This document shows, piece by piece, positions 8,401 to 16,294 of a stretch of DNA of 64,000 nucleotides (its first letter is position 1; each line of letters starts with the position of its first letter). Both the position numbers and the translations under genes were made by a program. The notes under the pieces are model-generated. The model made no database searches and had not been told where the DNA came from. It saw only the letters and a list, made by a program, of their open reading frames with translations. The DNA comes from Pseudomonas frederiksbergensis (GTDB lineage Bacteria > Pseudomonadota > Gammaproteobacteria > Pseudomonadales > Pseudomonadaceae). The DNA lies in the NCBI RefSeq assembly GCF_003732665.1, contig NZ_MOBP01000001.1, positions 291,466-355,465 of the forward strand, given 5' to 3'.

Positions 8401-9354
8401 CTGATCGAACTGGAACGCTTCGACGAACTGCAACGGGAGATCTTCGGCCCGGTGCTGCACGTGGTGCGCTACAAGCGTAAAGACATCGACCAGTTGATCG
8501 GCCAGATCAACGCGTCCGGCTACGGCTTGACCCTGGGCGTGCACACCCGGATCGACGAGACCATCGCCAAGGTGGTCGATAACGTCAACGCCGGTAACGT
8601 CTACGTGAACCGCAACATTGTTGGTGCCGTGGTTGGCGTCCAGCCGTTCGGCGGTGAAGGTTTGTCGGGTACTGGTCCTAAGGCCGGTGGTCCGCTGTAT
8701 CTGTACCGTTTGTTGTCGACACGTCCTACGGATGCAATCGAACAATCCTTCGCTCGCGGTGATGCTATCGCAGCACCGGATGTGCGTTTGCGCGATGCCA
8801 TGAGCAAGCCGCTGACCGCCCTGCAAGCCTGGGCCGACAGCAACAAGTTTGCCGACCTGAGCGCCCTGTGCGTGCAGTTCGCAGCGCAATCGCAAAGCGG
8901 GATCACCCGTGTTCTCGCTGGCCCGACCGGTGAGCGCAACAGCTACGCGATCCTGCCGCGGGAACACGTGTTGTGCCTGGCGGAAGTCGAAGGCGACCTG
9001 CTGACGCAACTGGCGGCGGTATTGGCGGTGGGCGGTTCGGCGGTATGGCCGGAAGCTGACGTAACCAAAGCACTTTTCGCACGCTTGCCGAAGGACATTC
9101 AGGCGCGGATCAAGCTGGTTTCCGATTGGAACAAAGACGAAGTGGTGTTTGATGCGGTCCTGCATCATGGCCATTCCGATCAACTGCGGGCGGTGTGCCA
9201 GCAAGTGGCCAAGCGTGCCGGCGCGATTGTCGGGGTTCATGGCTTGTCCCAAGGCGAGACCAACATTGCGCTGGAGCGGTTGGTGATTGAACGGGCGTTG
9301 AGCGTTAACACCGCTGCGGCGGGTGGTAATGCGAGCCTGATGACCATCGGCTGA
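5404..9354 (+). CDS. putA: Trifunctional PutA: proline repressor, proline dehydrogenase, P5C dehydrogenase
   Basis: The 1316-residue product oxidises proline to P5C using FAD, then P5C to glutamate using NAD. Residues 1-47 are a ribbon-helix-helix DNA-binding domain (ATTTLGVKLDDPTRERLK). The proline dehydrogenase barrel follows (about 230-560) with KLSALHPRY, NIDAEEADRLELSLD and RLVKGAYWDSEIKRAQ. The aldehyde dehydrogenase part (about 640-1110) has Glu880 in ETGGQN and catalytic Cys914 in GQRCSA, and a C-terminal ALDH-like domain ends the protein. The ATG at 5404 follows a GAGG site (5392-5395) and gives the correct start of the DNA-binding domain. An in-frame start at 5368 would add residues without homology. 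The RHH domain together with the nearby GTTGCA boxes indicates autoregulation. Confidence 0.98.
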   Translation: MATTTLGVKLDDPTRERLKAAATSIDRTPHWLIKQAIFNYLEKLEGGATLTELSGLTKDSDDAVDAPTDHAHQCFLEFAESILPQSVLRASITAAYRRPEPEVVPMLIEQARLPAAMAEATNKLASSIADKLRNQKSAGGRAGIVQGLLQEFSLSSQEGVALMCLAEALLRIPDKGTRDALIRDKISTGNWHPHLGNSPSLFVNAATWGLLLTGKLVATHNEAGLTSSLSRIIGKSGEPMIRKGVDMAMRLMGEQFVTGETIAEALANASKFEAKGFRYSYDMLGEAALTEHDAQKYLASYEQAIHSIGKASHGRGIYEGPGISIKLSALHPRYSRAQYERVMDELYPRLLSLTLLAKQYDIGLNIDAEEADRLELSLDLLERLCFEPQLTGWNGIGFVIQAYQKRCPYVIDYVIDLARRSRHRLMIRLVKGAYWDSEIKRAQVEGLEGYPVYTRKVYTDVSYIACARKLLSVPEVIYPQFATHNAHTLSAIYHIAGQNYYPGQYEFQCLHGMGEPLYEQVVGKVSEGKLNRPCRVYAPVGTHETLLAYLVRRLLENGANTSFVNQIADQSISIQALVADPVASIERMATAEGGFGLPHPRIPLPRDLYGAERANSSGIDMANEHRLASLSCALLATAHNSWKAAPMLGCASSTETPAPVLNPSDLRDVVGHVQEATVEDVDNAIQCALNAAPIWQATPPAERAAILERAADLMEGEIQPLMGLLAREAGKTFANAIAEVREAVDFLRYYAVQARNDFTNDAHRPLGPVVCISPWNFPLAIFSGQVAAALAAGNPVLAKPAEQTPLVAAQAVRLLLEAGIPEGVLQLLPGRGETVGARLVGDDRVKGVMFTGSTEVARLLQRNVAGRLDAQGRPIPLIAETGGQNAMIVDSSALTEQVVIDVVSSAFDSAGQRCSALRVLCLQEDSADRVIEMLKGAMAECRLGNPERLSVDIGPVIDAEAKAGIEKHIQAMRDKGRSVYQVAIADAEEVKRGTFVTPTLIELERFDELQREIFGPVLHVVRYKRKDIDQLIGQINASGYGLTLGVHTRIDETIAKVVDNVNAGNVYVNRNIVGAVVGVQPFGGEGLSGTGPKAGGPLYLYRLLSTRPTDAIEQSFARGDAIAAPDVRLRDAMSKPLTALQAWADSNKFADLSALCVQFAAQSQSGITRVLAGPTGERNSYAILPREHVLCLAEVEGDLLTQLAAVLAVGGSAVWPEADVTKALFARLPKDIQARIKLVSDWNKDEVVFDAVLHHGHSDQLRAVCQQVAKRAGAIVGVHGLSQGETNIALERLVIERALSVNTAAAGGNASLMTIG

Positions 9355-9363
9355 CACACCACT

Positions 9364-9474
9364 GATCGTTCCCACGCTCCCGCGTGGGAATGCCTCCTGT
9401 GACGCTCTGCGTCACGCCGTTTGGGGACGCGGAGCGTCCCGGGCTGCATTCCCACGCAGAGCGTGGGAACGATC
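9364..9474. repeat. Long imperfect inverted repeat of the GTTCCCACGC family
   Basis: The ends, GATCGTTCCCACGCTC and its complement, are perfect inverted repeats, and internal GACGC/GCGTC palindromes lie between them. The element directly follows putA and could stop transcription as RNA. It resembles dispersed palindromic repeats of Pseudomonas other than REPINs. Confidence 0.8.
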
Positions 9475-9498
9475 AAGCGCCTGGAATGCAAAACCCTT

Positions 9499-9586
9499 GT
9501 GGGAGCGGGCTTGCTCGCGAATGCGGCTTAACAGTCAATATTGATGTCGACTGACACACCGCATTCGCGAGCAAGCCCGCTCCCAC
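9499..9586. repeat. REPIN (88 bp)
   Basis: Same 88-bp structure as at 3271-3358. The 339-bp gap between putA and the acyl-CoA dehydrogenase contains this and the repeat at 9364-9474, and no gene is seen there. Confidence 0.93.
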
Positions 9587-9693
9587 ATTTGATTAGCGGT
9601 GCCCGCACCACACCATCACGCTCATCAATCATCCTGTTCAGCCTTTATTCCCACGCCTAGACTCGGCCCATCCCCAAGAAAAGGCAGGCCGAC

Positions 9694-11496
9694 ATGTCCG
9701 AGACGTTGCTCAGTTCCCGCAATCTGGCTTTCGAGCTGTATGAAGTCCTCGATGCCGAGGGCCTGACCCAGCGTGAGCGGTTCGCCGAGCACAATCGCGA
9801 GACGTTCGACGCCGCCATCGGCACGGCCCGCAGCATCGCCGAGAAGTTCTTTGCCCCGCACAACCGCAAGGGCGACGAGAACGAGCCGCGCTATGAGAAC
9901 GGTCAGGCGATTCTGATTCCAGAGGTGAAACCGGCGGTGGATGCGTTCCTCGAAGCCGGTTTCCTCAATGCCGCGCGAAGTTTCGACGCTGGCGGCATGC
10001 AACTTCCTACATTGTTGTCCCAGGCCTGCTTTGCGCACTTCCAGTCCGCCAACGCGGCGTCGACTTCGTATCCGTTCCTGACCATGGGCGCGGCGAACCT
10101 GATCGAAAGCTTCGGCACCGAGGAGCAGAAGCAGCGCTTCCTGCAACCAATGATCGACGGCCGTTTCTTTGGCACCATGGCCCTGACCGAACCCCACGCC
10201 GGGTCGTCGCTGTCGGATATTCGTACGCGGGCCGAGCCGGCGTCTGACGGCACCTATCGACTCAAGGGCAACAAGATCTTCATCTCTGGCGGCGACCATC
10301 CTCTGTCAGAAAACATCGTGCACATGGTGTTGGCCAAGTTGCCGGACGCACCGGCCGGGGTGAAGGGGATTTCGCTGTTTATCGTGCCCAAGTTTTTGGT
10401 CAACGATGACGGCAGCCTCGGTAAACGCAACGACGTGTTGCTGGCCGGGTTGTTCCACAAGATGGGTTGGCGCGGCACCACCTCCACCGCGCTGAATTTC
10501 GGCGATAACGGCGAGTGTGTCGGCTATCTGGTGGGCAAGCCCCATCATGGCTTGAGCTACATGTTCCAGATGATGAACGAGGCGCGGATCGGTGTCGGCA
10601 TGGGCGCGGTGATGCTCGGTTACGCCGGGTATCTGTACTCCCTGGAATACGCTCGCGAGCGCCCGCAAGGCCGGGTGCCGGACAGCAAAGACCCAAACAC
10701 CGCACCGGTGGCGATCATCCAGCACGCCGACGTCAAGCGCATGCTGCTGACGCAAAAGGCCTACGTCGAAGGTTCGTTCGATCTCGGGCTGTACGCGGCG
10801 CGGTTGTTCGACGACACCACGACCCTGGAGACCGAAGATGCACGCAAACAGGCCCATGAGCTGCTGGACTTGCTGACACCCATCGTCAAATCCTGGCCCT
10901 CGGAGTTCTGCCTGAAGGCCAACGAACTGGCGATCCAGATTCTCGGCGGCCACGGCTACACCCGCGAATACCCGGTGGAGCAGTACTACCGCGACAACCG
11001 CCTGAACCCGATCCACGAAGGCACCCACGGCATTCAATCGCTGGACCTGCTGGGGCGCAAACTGGCGCAGAACGGCGGCGCGGGGCTCAAGCAACTGATC
11101 AGCCTGATCGCCAACACCGCCGAGCGCGCCCAGGCGTATGAAACGTTAACTGCGCTGCGTGAGCCGTTGGAGAAACTGGTGGCGCGTCTGCAAACCGTGA
11201 CCATCGGCCTGCTGACGGACCTGGGCCAGGGCAAGGTCAACAGCAGCCTGGCGAATTCGGCGCTGTACCTGAAAGTGTTCGGGCACACGGTGATTGGCTG
11301 GCGCTGGCTGGAACAGGCGATTCGCGCCGAGGAAGGCTTGGCCAAGGGCAATGCGGCGGATGTGAGCTTCTATAAGGGCAAGCTGCAGGCGGCGCGGTAT
11401 TTCCTGACGTGGGAAGTGCCGGGTTGCCACCATGAGTTGGCGATTCTTGAGGCGCGGGATGATGTGTGCCTGAGCATGCAGGATGAGTGGTTCTGA
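9694..11496 (+). CDS. Acyl-CoA dehydrogenase, long (FadE5/DmdC-like) form
   Basis: This 600-residue flavoprotein should introduce a 2,3 double bond into an acyl-CoA. The order is an N-terminal helical domain, a middle beta domain with FFGTMALTEPHAGSSLSDI (about residue 155) and GNKIFISGGDH, and a C-terminal helical domain with ILGGHGYTREYPVEQYYRD. The IHEGTHGIQ motif that follows carries the likely catalytic glutamate. At 600 residues it belongs to the longer subclass that includes FadE5 and methylthiopropionyl-CoA dehydrogenases rather than the 380-residue type. Substrate chain length cannot be read from the sequence. The ATG at 9694 has a GGCAGG-like site upstream. The gene stands alone between repeats, so neighbours do not indicate a pathway. 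Confidence 0.9.
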   Translation: MSETLLSSRNLAFELYEVLDAEGLTQRERFAEHNRETFDAAIGTARSIAEKFFAPHNRKGDENEPRYENGQAILIPEVKPAVDAFLEAGFLNAARSFDAGGMQLPTLLSQACFAHFQSANAASTSYPFLTMGAANLIESFGTEEQKQRFLQPMIDGRFFGTMALTEPHAGSSLSDIRTRAEPASDGTYRLKGNKIFISGGDHPLSENIVHMVLAKLPDAPAGVKGISLFIVPKFLVNDDGSLGKRNDVLLAGLFHKMGWRGTTSTALNFGDNGECVGYLVGKPHHGLSYMFQMMNEARIGVGMGAVMLGYAGYLYSLEYARERPQGRVPDSKDPNTAPVAIIQHADVKRMLLTQKAYVEGSFDLGLYAARLFDDTTTLETEDARKQAHELLDLLTPIVKSWPSEFCLKANELAIQILGGHGYTREYPVEQYYRDNRLNPIHEGTHGIQSLDLLGRKLAQNGGAGLKQLISLIANTAERAQAYETLTALREPLEKLVARLQTVTIGLLTDLGQGKVNSSLANSALYLKVFGHTVIGWRWLEQAIRAEEGLAKGNAADVSFYKGKLQAARYFLTWEVPGCHHELAILEARDDVCLSMQDEWF

Positions 11497-11525
11497 CTGG
11501 AGACCTGTAGCGCTGCTGAAATCCA

Positions 11526-11589
11526 TTCGCGAGCAAGCCCGCTCCCACAGTTGATCGCGGTCAACTGTGGGAGCGGGCTTGCTCGCGAA
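11526..11589. repeat. Tail-to-tail REP pair
   Basis: Two REP sequences in the opposite arrangement to the 88-bp REPINs (CGCGAGCAAGCCCGC first) flank a spacer containing the short inverted repeat GTTGATCGCGGTCAAC. The pair lies between two convergent genes and could act as a bidirectional transcription stop. Confidence 0.88.
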
Positions 11590-11610
11590 GAGGCCCGCAC
11601 TGACGACACA

Positions 11611-13548
11611 TCAGCTCAACTTGAACCCTCCCATCTGCCGCGCCAAATCATCCGCCAACCGCTGCAACATCTGACAATCCTCACGGCAAGCCCTGACCTC
11701 CCCCGCCGTCGCCCGTGCCAGGTCGGAAATCCCCTGCACGTTGCGGTTGATCTCTTCGGTGACGGCGGACTGCTCTTCCGTCGCCGTCGCCACTTGATGG
11801 TTCATGTCGCTGATACGCTCGATCTGCCCGGTAATCGCCGTCAATGACGTGCCGGTGCGTTGGCTCGATTCCACCCCCGTACCCGTTGCCGCTTGTCCCG
11901 AGTGCATGGACGACACGGCATTTTCCGCGCCTTGCTTGAGGTTGCCGATCATTTGCTGGATCTCATCGGTGGACGACTGCGTACGCCGCGCCAACGTCCT
12001 GACTTCATCCGCCACCACCGCAAAGCCACGGCCCATGTCCCCGGCCCGCGCCGCTTCAATCGCGGCGTTCAGCGCCAACAGGTTGGTCTGCTCGGAGATC
12101 CCACGAATCACTGCCAGCACCTGATCAATGGACGCCACTTGATGGGCCAACTCGCCCACTGCCGTGGCGGCGACGCCGATTTCGTCGGACATGCTTTCTA
12201 TATGCCGGATCGAGCCGCCCACCACTTCCCGCGCCTGCAGCGCTTCATCGCGGGCAGTTTGCGATGCCACTGCCGCATTGCCGGCATTCTGGGCGATTTC
12301 CTGCACGGTCAGGCCCATCTCGTGGACGGCGGTGGCCACCATGTCGGTCATTTCCTGCTGCCGCCCGGAGCGTTCGGCGGTGTTGTCCACCACCTTCGCC
12401 ACTTGGCCGACGGCGGTACGCAAACGCTCGCTGGTGGACAGCACTTCGCCAATCATGTCGCGCTGACTTTCCAGGAAGCGATTGAAGCCGCGAGCCAGGT
12501 CGCCCAGTTCATCGGCGCGGCTGGAATCTAACCGGTGGGTCAAATCTCCACCACCGCTACCGATGGCTACCAGCGCCGCTGTTACCTGACGAATCGGCCG
12601 CACCAGCCCACGGGCCAGCAACACCACCAGCATCAGGCACACCAGCGCCACGGCCAGACCGATTGCGCTGCTGGTCCACATGGCGCGGCGGGCTTCGGCG
12701 TAGATCTGCGACTGGGGCACTTCGGCCACCAGGGTCCAGCCCAGGTCCCGTAGCGGCAGGCTCAATGCCAGAAAATCTTCGCCATCGCGGGTAAATACGC
12801 TGTTGGTGGCGGTTTTTTGGCCCATGACTGCCTGCGCCGCCGGGGCGCCGATTTGCTCGGCCAACGTGCGCTTTCCACTGAATTGCGCCTCGGGATGAAC
12901 CTGGATCAAACCGTCGGAACGCACGAGATAGACCTTGCCGCGCTCCCCGAAATTGAAGTTGTGGATCAGCTCCGACAGCTCTTTCATGCTCAGCCCCAGA
13001 CCGGCAACGCCCACGACTTTGCCGGCCTGCTCGACCTTGAGGTCGATGAACAGCGCCAATTCTCCGGTCGCGGTGTCATTGTCGATATTGAGGGTGCGCG
13101 GCTGGTTGCTGTCCAGGAATGAGTAGAACCAGGCGTCTTTCGGGTTGGAGCGGCTAAGGGTCCGGTCCAGGCCTTTTTCGGTGAGGTAGTGGTTGGACGC
13201 GGTGCCAACGATCAGCGCGGTAAAGGCTTTGTGCTCGGCGCGGATGCCTTCCAGGTACTTCACGAACGTGTCGGTCTGGGCACTGTTTTCACCCGCGGCC
13301 AGCCAGTCGCGCACCATGCTGTTGCTGGCGATGTCCTTGGCGGCGGTGAGGGGTTGCACGAGGATGCGCTCGATGTCATTGCGCATCGCTTCGATGCTCG
13401 ACGGCAGCGCCTGTTCGACCAGATAGCGCTGGGCGAGGCGGTTGACCACCAGGGTATAAACGCCAACCACGATCAGAATACTGACCAGCAGGGCGGTGCC
13501 CATACTCAGGATCAACTGCCATTGAATACTGCGTCGCCAGAACTGCAT
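11611..13548 (-). CDS. Methyl-accepting chemotaxis protein with periplasmic dCache-type sensor
   Basis: The 645-residue chemoreceptor has a first membrane helix (about 12-34), a periplasmic region of about 245 residues, a second membrane helix (about 283-305), a HAMP domain (about 306-358) and a cytoplasmic signalling hairpin. The hairpin tip [20 protein letters not shown] and the following [19 protein letters not shown] are the conserved kinase-control segment. The periplasmic part has the size and motifs of a double-Cache domain ([41 protein letters not shown]), a fold that binds amino acids and small organic acids in other receptors. No C-terminal NWETF-type tether for CheR is present. The ATG at 13548, preceded by a G-rich site, is preferred over the upstream in-frame start at 13620, which adds 24 residues before the membrane anchor. 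The ligand is unknown. Confidence 0.95.
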   Translation of the reverse strand: MQFWRRSIQWQLILSMGTALLVSILIVVGVYTLVVNRLAQRYLVEQALPSSIEAMRNDIERILVQPLTAAKDIASNSMVRDWLAAGENSAQTDTFVKYLEGIRAEHKAFTALIVGTASNHYLTEKGLDRTLSRSNPKDAWFYSFLDSNQPRTLNIDNDTATGELALFIDLKVEQAGKVVGVAGLGLSMKELSELIHNFNFGERGKVYLVRSDGLIQVHPEAQFSGKRTLAEQIGAPAAQAVMGQKTATNSVFTRDGEDFLALSLPLRDLGWTLVAEVPQSQIYAEARRAMWTSSAIGLAVALVCLMLVVLLARGLVRPIRQVTAALVAIGSGGGDLTHRLDSSRADELGDLARGFNRFLESQRDMIGEVLSTSERLRTAVGQVAKVVDNTAERSGRQQEMTDMVATAVHEMGLTVQEIAQNAGNAAVASQTARDEALQAREVVGGSIRHIESMSDEIGVAATAVGELAHQVASIDQVLAVIRGISEQTNLLALNAAIEAARAGDMGRGFAVVADEVRTLARRTQSSTDEIQQMIGNLKQGAENAVSSMHSGQAATGTGVESSQRTGTSLTAITGQIERISDMNHQVATATEEQSAVTEEINRNVQGISDLARATAGEVRACREDCQMLQRLADDLARQMGGFKLS

Positions 13549-13648
13549 GGAGCACCCCCAAAGAATAAGAGGCTGAAACACTGCAACAGCCGTGCCGATT
13601 GTATACAACGCAAACGACAATTTATTCTTTGGTTGTGCGCAAAGCCGT

Positions 13649-13951
13649 TCAGGCCTGATTGATCGTCTTGGCGATCACTTCAACCGTGGCGCTGACTTGC
13701 TCTTGGTAACGGTCGAGTTCCTGCTGGTGCTGCTTTTTCATTTCAATTTGCTGGGAGCACAGATTCATCGCCGCCAGCACCAACAGGCGGTCTCCGATCA
13801 GCGTCGGATATTTGCGTTTGGTGTCGGCCAGGGCTGCCTTCAACATCATCGCGGCGTCCAGCAGGGTTTGCTCTTCCCCGGCCGGCGCCTTGATCGAATA
13901 GTCCTCCCCCAGGATCGAGACGACTTTTACCCCTGCGGCGCCCTGGTTCAT
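13649..13951 (-). CDS. ZapA-family cell-division protein (probably a second, divergent copy)
   Basis: The 100-residue protein matches the ZapA family, whose members bundle FtsZ filaments. It has the N-terminal beta region ([16 protein letters not shown]), the conserved helix [38 protein letters not shown], and a C-terminal coiled coil. Its ATG overlaps the stop of the upstream coiled-coil gene (ATGA), so the two are translationally coupled. The usual Pseudomonas zapA is followed by 6S RNA and a 5-formyl-THF cyclo-ligase gene. Here only 100 bases separate it from a chemoreceptor gene, and the sequence differs clearly from the usual copy as I remember it. This suggests a paralog. The family assignment is good, and the paralog status is inference. 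Confidence 0.8.
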   Translation of the reverse strand: MNQGAAGVKVVSILGEDYSIKAPAGEEQTLLDAAMMLKAALADTKRKYPTLIGDRLLVLAAMNLCSQQIEMKKQHQQELDRYQEQVSATVEVIAKTINQA

Positions 13952-14178
13952 GCGTTGACAGGGCCGGCGCTGACGCGCTCAACCAGGGCCTGGATGCGGG
14001 CGGCAGTGGCGCCTTGTTTCTCTTCCTGTTCCATCAGGCTCAGTTGCAGGCTTTCGTTTTCATCCTTGGCCTGGGCCAGTTCGGCGCTCAGGGTCTGGTT
14101 GGTGCCGAGCAGGCTCTGGTTCTGTTGCACCAGGTCGCTGACCAGTTGTTCCAATTGACTCAGGGATGCTTCCAACAT
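13948..14178 (-). CDS. Short coiled-coil protein, TIGR02449/ZapB-like
   Basis: The 76-residue protein is almost entirely a predicted coiled coil with regular leucine spacing (LEASLSQLEQLVSDLVQQNQ and onward) and no membrane segment. Small proteins of this type usually sit directly before zapA in gammaproteobacteria and are grouped as TIGR02449. The overlap with the ZapA-like gene implies joint expression, and the two products probably act on the same structure. The ATG at 14178 begins the coiled coil. An in-frame start at 14256 would add 26 residues with no helical pattern. No strong ribosome-binding site is visible (TTGGAAAATCAAA before the ATG). A direct role in division is inferred only from its partner. 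Confidence 0.75.
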   Translation of the reverse strand: MLEASLSQLEQLVSDLVQQNQSLLGTNQTLSAELAQAKDENESLQLSLMEQEEKQGATAARIQALVERVSAGPVNA

Positions 14179-14371
14179 TTTGATTTTCCAAGCTTTTTCA
14201 AAGGGCGCGTACGATAAAGAAAAGTCACCACGGATGCCAGGGTTATTGGGGCGCAAGGCCTTGATTTTCCTGGCGGGCGACGTTCCTCGCGAGTTTTAAA
14301 GACTGTGATTGGCGGATCTGGTTCCTGCACTTCGTCGCCGCAGTCTGTGTGCGACAAATACGCGCAGGGGC

Positions 14372-14398
14372 TCAAGACTTTAGTCGTAGAACCGATAA
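14372..14398 (+). promoter_or_regulatory. Predicted sigma-28 (FliA) promoter
   Basis: TCAA (14372-14375) and ACCGATAA (14391-14398) are separated by 15 bases, close to the FliA consensus TAAA-N15-GCCGATAA. It lies 55 bases before the chemoreceptor start at 14454, and chemoreceptor genes are typical members of the FliA regulon. Confidence 0.75.
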
Positions 14399-14453
14399 GT
14401 CACTCATACAGCAGTCTCAGCCCCGCACGGATGCGCTTTTCCCGGTAAACACC

Positions 14454-16079
14454 ATGTCCCTTCGAAATATCAATATCGCGCCGCGGGCGTTCCTCGGTTT
14501 TGCGCTGATTGGCGCCTTGATGCTGATCCTGGGTGTGTTCGCCCTGAACCAGATGAGCAAGATCCGCGCGGCCGGCGAAGACATCGCCAATGCCAGCGTG
14601 CCGAGCATCAAGAGCCTGGACGAGTTCACCCAACTGACCCTGCGCCTGCGGGTGCTGTCCTACCGTTTGCTGATCAACCGCGAACCGGACGTGCAGCAGA
14701 AGACCATGGAGCTGTTTGACGTGCGCAACCAGCAGATCCGCGATGCCCAGCGGGTCTACGAACCGCTGATCGACGGCCCGCAGGAGCGTGCGGCTTATGA
14801 TCAGTACGTGCAGTTGCTGGCGCAGTATCGTCAACTCGAAGACCGGATGAAGAGCCTGTCGCGCAACAATCAGATCGATGACCTGCGCAAGATGCTCAAC
14901 ACCGAACTGCTGGCCAACTCCGAGGCGGTCAACAATGCCCTCGCGAAGCTGCTGGAGATCAACACCCAGCAGGTCGCCGATACCAACAAAGGCGCGAGCG
15001 ACCAGTATTCGTCATCCTTTAATCTGGTCATCACCCTGCTGGTCATCGCCACCGGCCTGACCCTGCTGTTTGCCTGGCTGCTGACCAACAGCATCACCAA
15101 GCCGATCGCCAATGCCTTGAGCGCCGCCGAAGAAATCGCCGAGGGCAACCTGACCCGTCCGATTACCGTTGATGGCGAAGACGAAGCCGGTCGCCTGTTG
15201 CTGGCCATGTCGAAGATGCAGGACAAGCTGCGCGACACCCTGCAACGGATTTCCGGCTCGGCCACGCAACTGGCCTCCGCCGCTGAAGAGCTGAACAGCG
15301 TCACCGACGAGAGCGCCCGGGGCCTGACCCAGCAGAACAACGAAATCGAACAGGCCGCCACTGCGGTCAACGAAATGACCAGCGCCGTGGAAGAAGTCGC
15401 CCGCAACGCGGTGAGCACCTCCGAAGCCTCGAAAAACGCCACCACCTCTGCCGGTGACGGCCGTGACCTGGTGCAGGAAACCGTCAGCGCCATCGAACGC
15501 ATGAGCGCCGATGTGCAGAGCACCGCGACGCTGATCGGCGACCTGGCCAACGAATCCCGGGACATCGGCAAGGTGCTGGACGTGATTCGCGGTCTGGCGG
15601 ACCAGACCAACCTGCTGGCCCTGAACGCGGCCATCGAAGCGGCCCGTGCCGGTGAAGCAGGGCGTGGTTTTGCGGTGGTGGCGGATGAGGTTCGTGCCCT
15701 GGCGCATCGGACCCAGCAGTCCACCAGCGAAATCGAACGCATGATCGGCAGCATCCAGAGCGGCACCGAACACGCCGTGGATTCGATGCGCAACAGCACC
15801 GAGCGCGCCGAGTCGACGCTGAACATCGCCCGTGGCGCCGGAATATCGCTGGACACGATCAACAGTGCGATTGTCGAAATCAACGAGCGCAACCTGGTGA
15901 TCGCCAGCGCGGCGGAAGAGCAGGCGCAAGTGGCCCGTGAAGTGGACCGCAACCTGGTTAACATTCGTGATCTGTCGGTGCAATCGGCGACCGGGGCGAA
16001 TCAGACCAGTGCGGCCAGCAGTGAGCTGTCGCGCCTGGCGCTGGACCTGAACAACATGGTTGGGCGGTTTAGCCTCTAA
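14454..16079 (+). CDS. Methyl-accepting chemotaxis protein with four-helix-bundle sensor
   Basis: The 541-residue chemoreceptor has a first membrane helix (about 11-31), a periplasmic helical region of about 155 residues with the pattern of a four-helix-bundle (4HB_MCP) domain, a second helix (about 190-210), HAMP ([20 protein letters not shown]) and the signalling hairpin with [20 protein letters not shown]. No CheR-tether pentapeptide is present at the C-terminus. The ATG at 14454 gives the standard short cytoplasmic N-terminus ([11 protein letters not shown]). The in-frame start at 14349 would overlap the predicted FliA promoter, so it is rejected. Only a weak ribosome-binding site precedes the chosen start. 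Expression is probably tied to flagellar synthesis through the upstream sigma-28 promoter. The ligand is unknown. Confidence 0.95.
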   Translation: MSLRNINIAPRAFLGFALIGALMLILGVFALNQMSKIRAAGEDIANASVPSIKSLDEFTQLTLRLRVLSYRLLINREPDVQQKTMELFDVRNQQIRDAQRVYEPLIDGPQERAAYDQYVQLLAQYRQLEDRMKSLSRNNQIDDLRKMLNTELLANSEAVNNALAKLLEINTQQVADTNKGASDQYSSSFNLVITLLVIATGLTLLFAWLLTNSITKPIANALSAAEEIAEGNLTRPITVDGEDEAGRLLLAMSKMQDKLRDTLQRISGSATQLASAAEELNSVTDESARGLTQQNNEIEQAATAVNEMTSAVEEVARNAVSTSEASKNATTSAGDGRDLVQETVSAIERMSADVQSTATLIGDLANESRDIGKVLDVIRGLADQTNLLALNAAIEAARAGEAGRGFAVVADEVRALAHRTQQSTSEIERMIGSIQSGTEHAVDSMRNSTERAESTLNIARGAGISLDTINSAIVEINERNLVIASAAEEQAQVAREVDRNLVNIRDLSVQSATGANQTSAASSELSRLALDLNNMVGRFSL

Positions 16080-16101
16080 ACAAAGATCGCATCACTGCCG
16101 G

Positions 16102-16184
16102 AAAGATCGCAGCCTCGTTTCACTCGACAGCTCCTACAGGTTTACGCTGATCCAATGTAGGAGCTGCCGAAGGCTGCGATCTTT
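16102..16184. repeat. Dispersed palindromic repeat (GTAGGAGCTGCCGAAGG family)
   Basis: The outer arms AAAGATCGCAGCCT and AGGCTGCGATCTTT and the inner arms AGCTCCTACA and TGTAGGAGCT form a long imperfect hairpin directly after the chemoreceptor gene. It belongs to a second class of Pseudomonas intergenic repeats, unrelated to the REPIN core. Confidence 0.85.
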
Positions 16185-16201
16185 TGATCTGCAAAACCTT
16201 T

Positions 16202-16232
16202 TTGACAGCATCACATTTCAACAGGTTAGAAT
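16202..16232 (+). promoter_or_regulatory. Predicted sigma-70 promoter of nhaP2
   Basis: A perfect -35 TTGACA (16202-16207) is followed after 18-19 bases by TTAGAAT (16226-16232). It lies about 60 bases upstream of the chosen TTG start. The spacing is slightly long. Confidence 0.5.
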
Positions 16233-16294
16233 CGCTGGCACGCAGACTGCATGGTCAGTTTGTGCCCGCCTTTCAGCTTTTTGGAGTACTGCCT

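Noticed and set aside
7225..9375. 716-residue open frame opposite putA
   Set aside because: Shadow of the aldehyde dehydrogenase part of PutA. It has no ribosome-binding site or family motif.
3271..9586. REPIN pairs as a CRISPR array
   Set aside because: The copies are kilobases apart, inverted and without regular unique spacers. They are REPINs.
13549..13648. 6S RNA (ssrS) expected after zapA
   Set aside because: Only 100 bases are available and no long 6S-like hairpin is visible. The usual RNA is about 180 bases.
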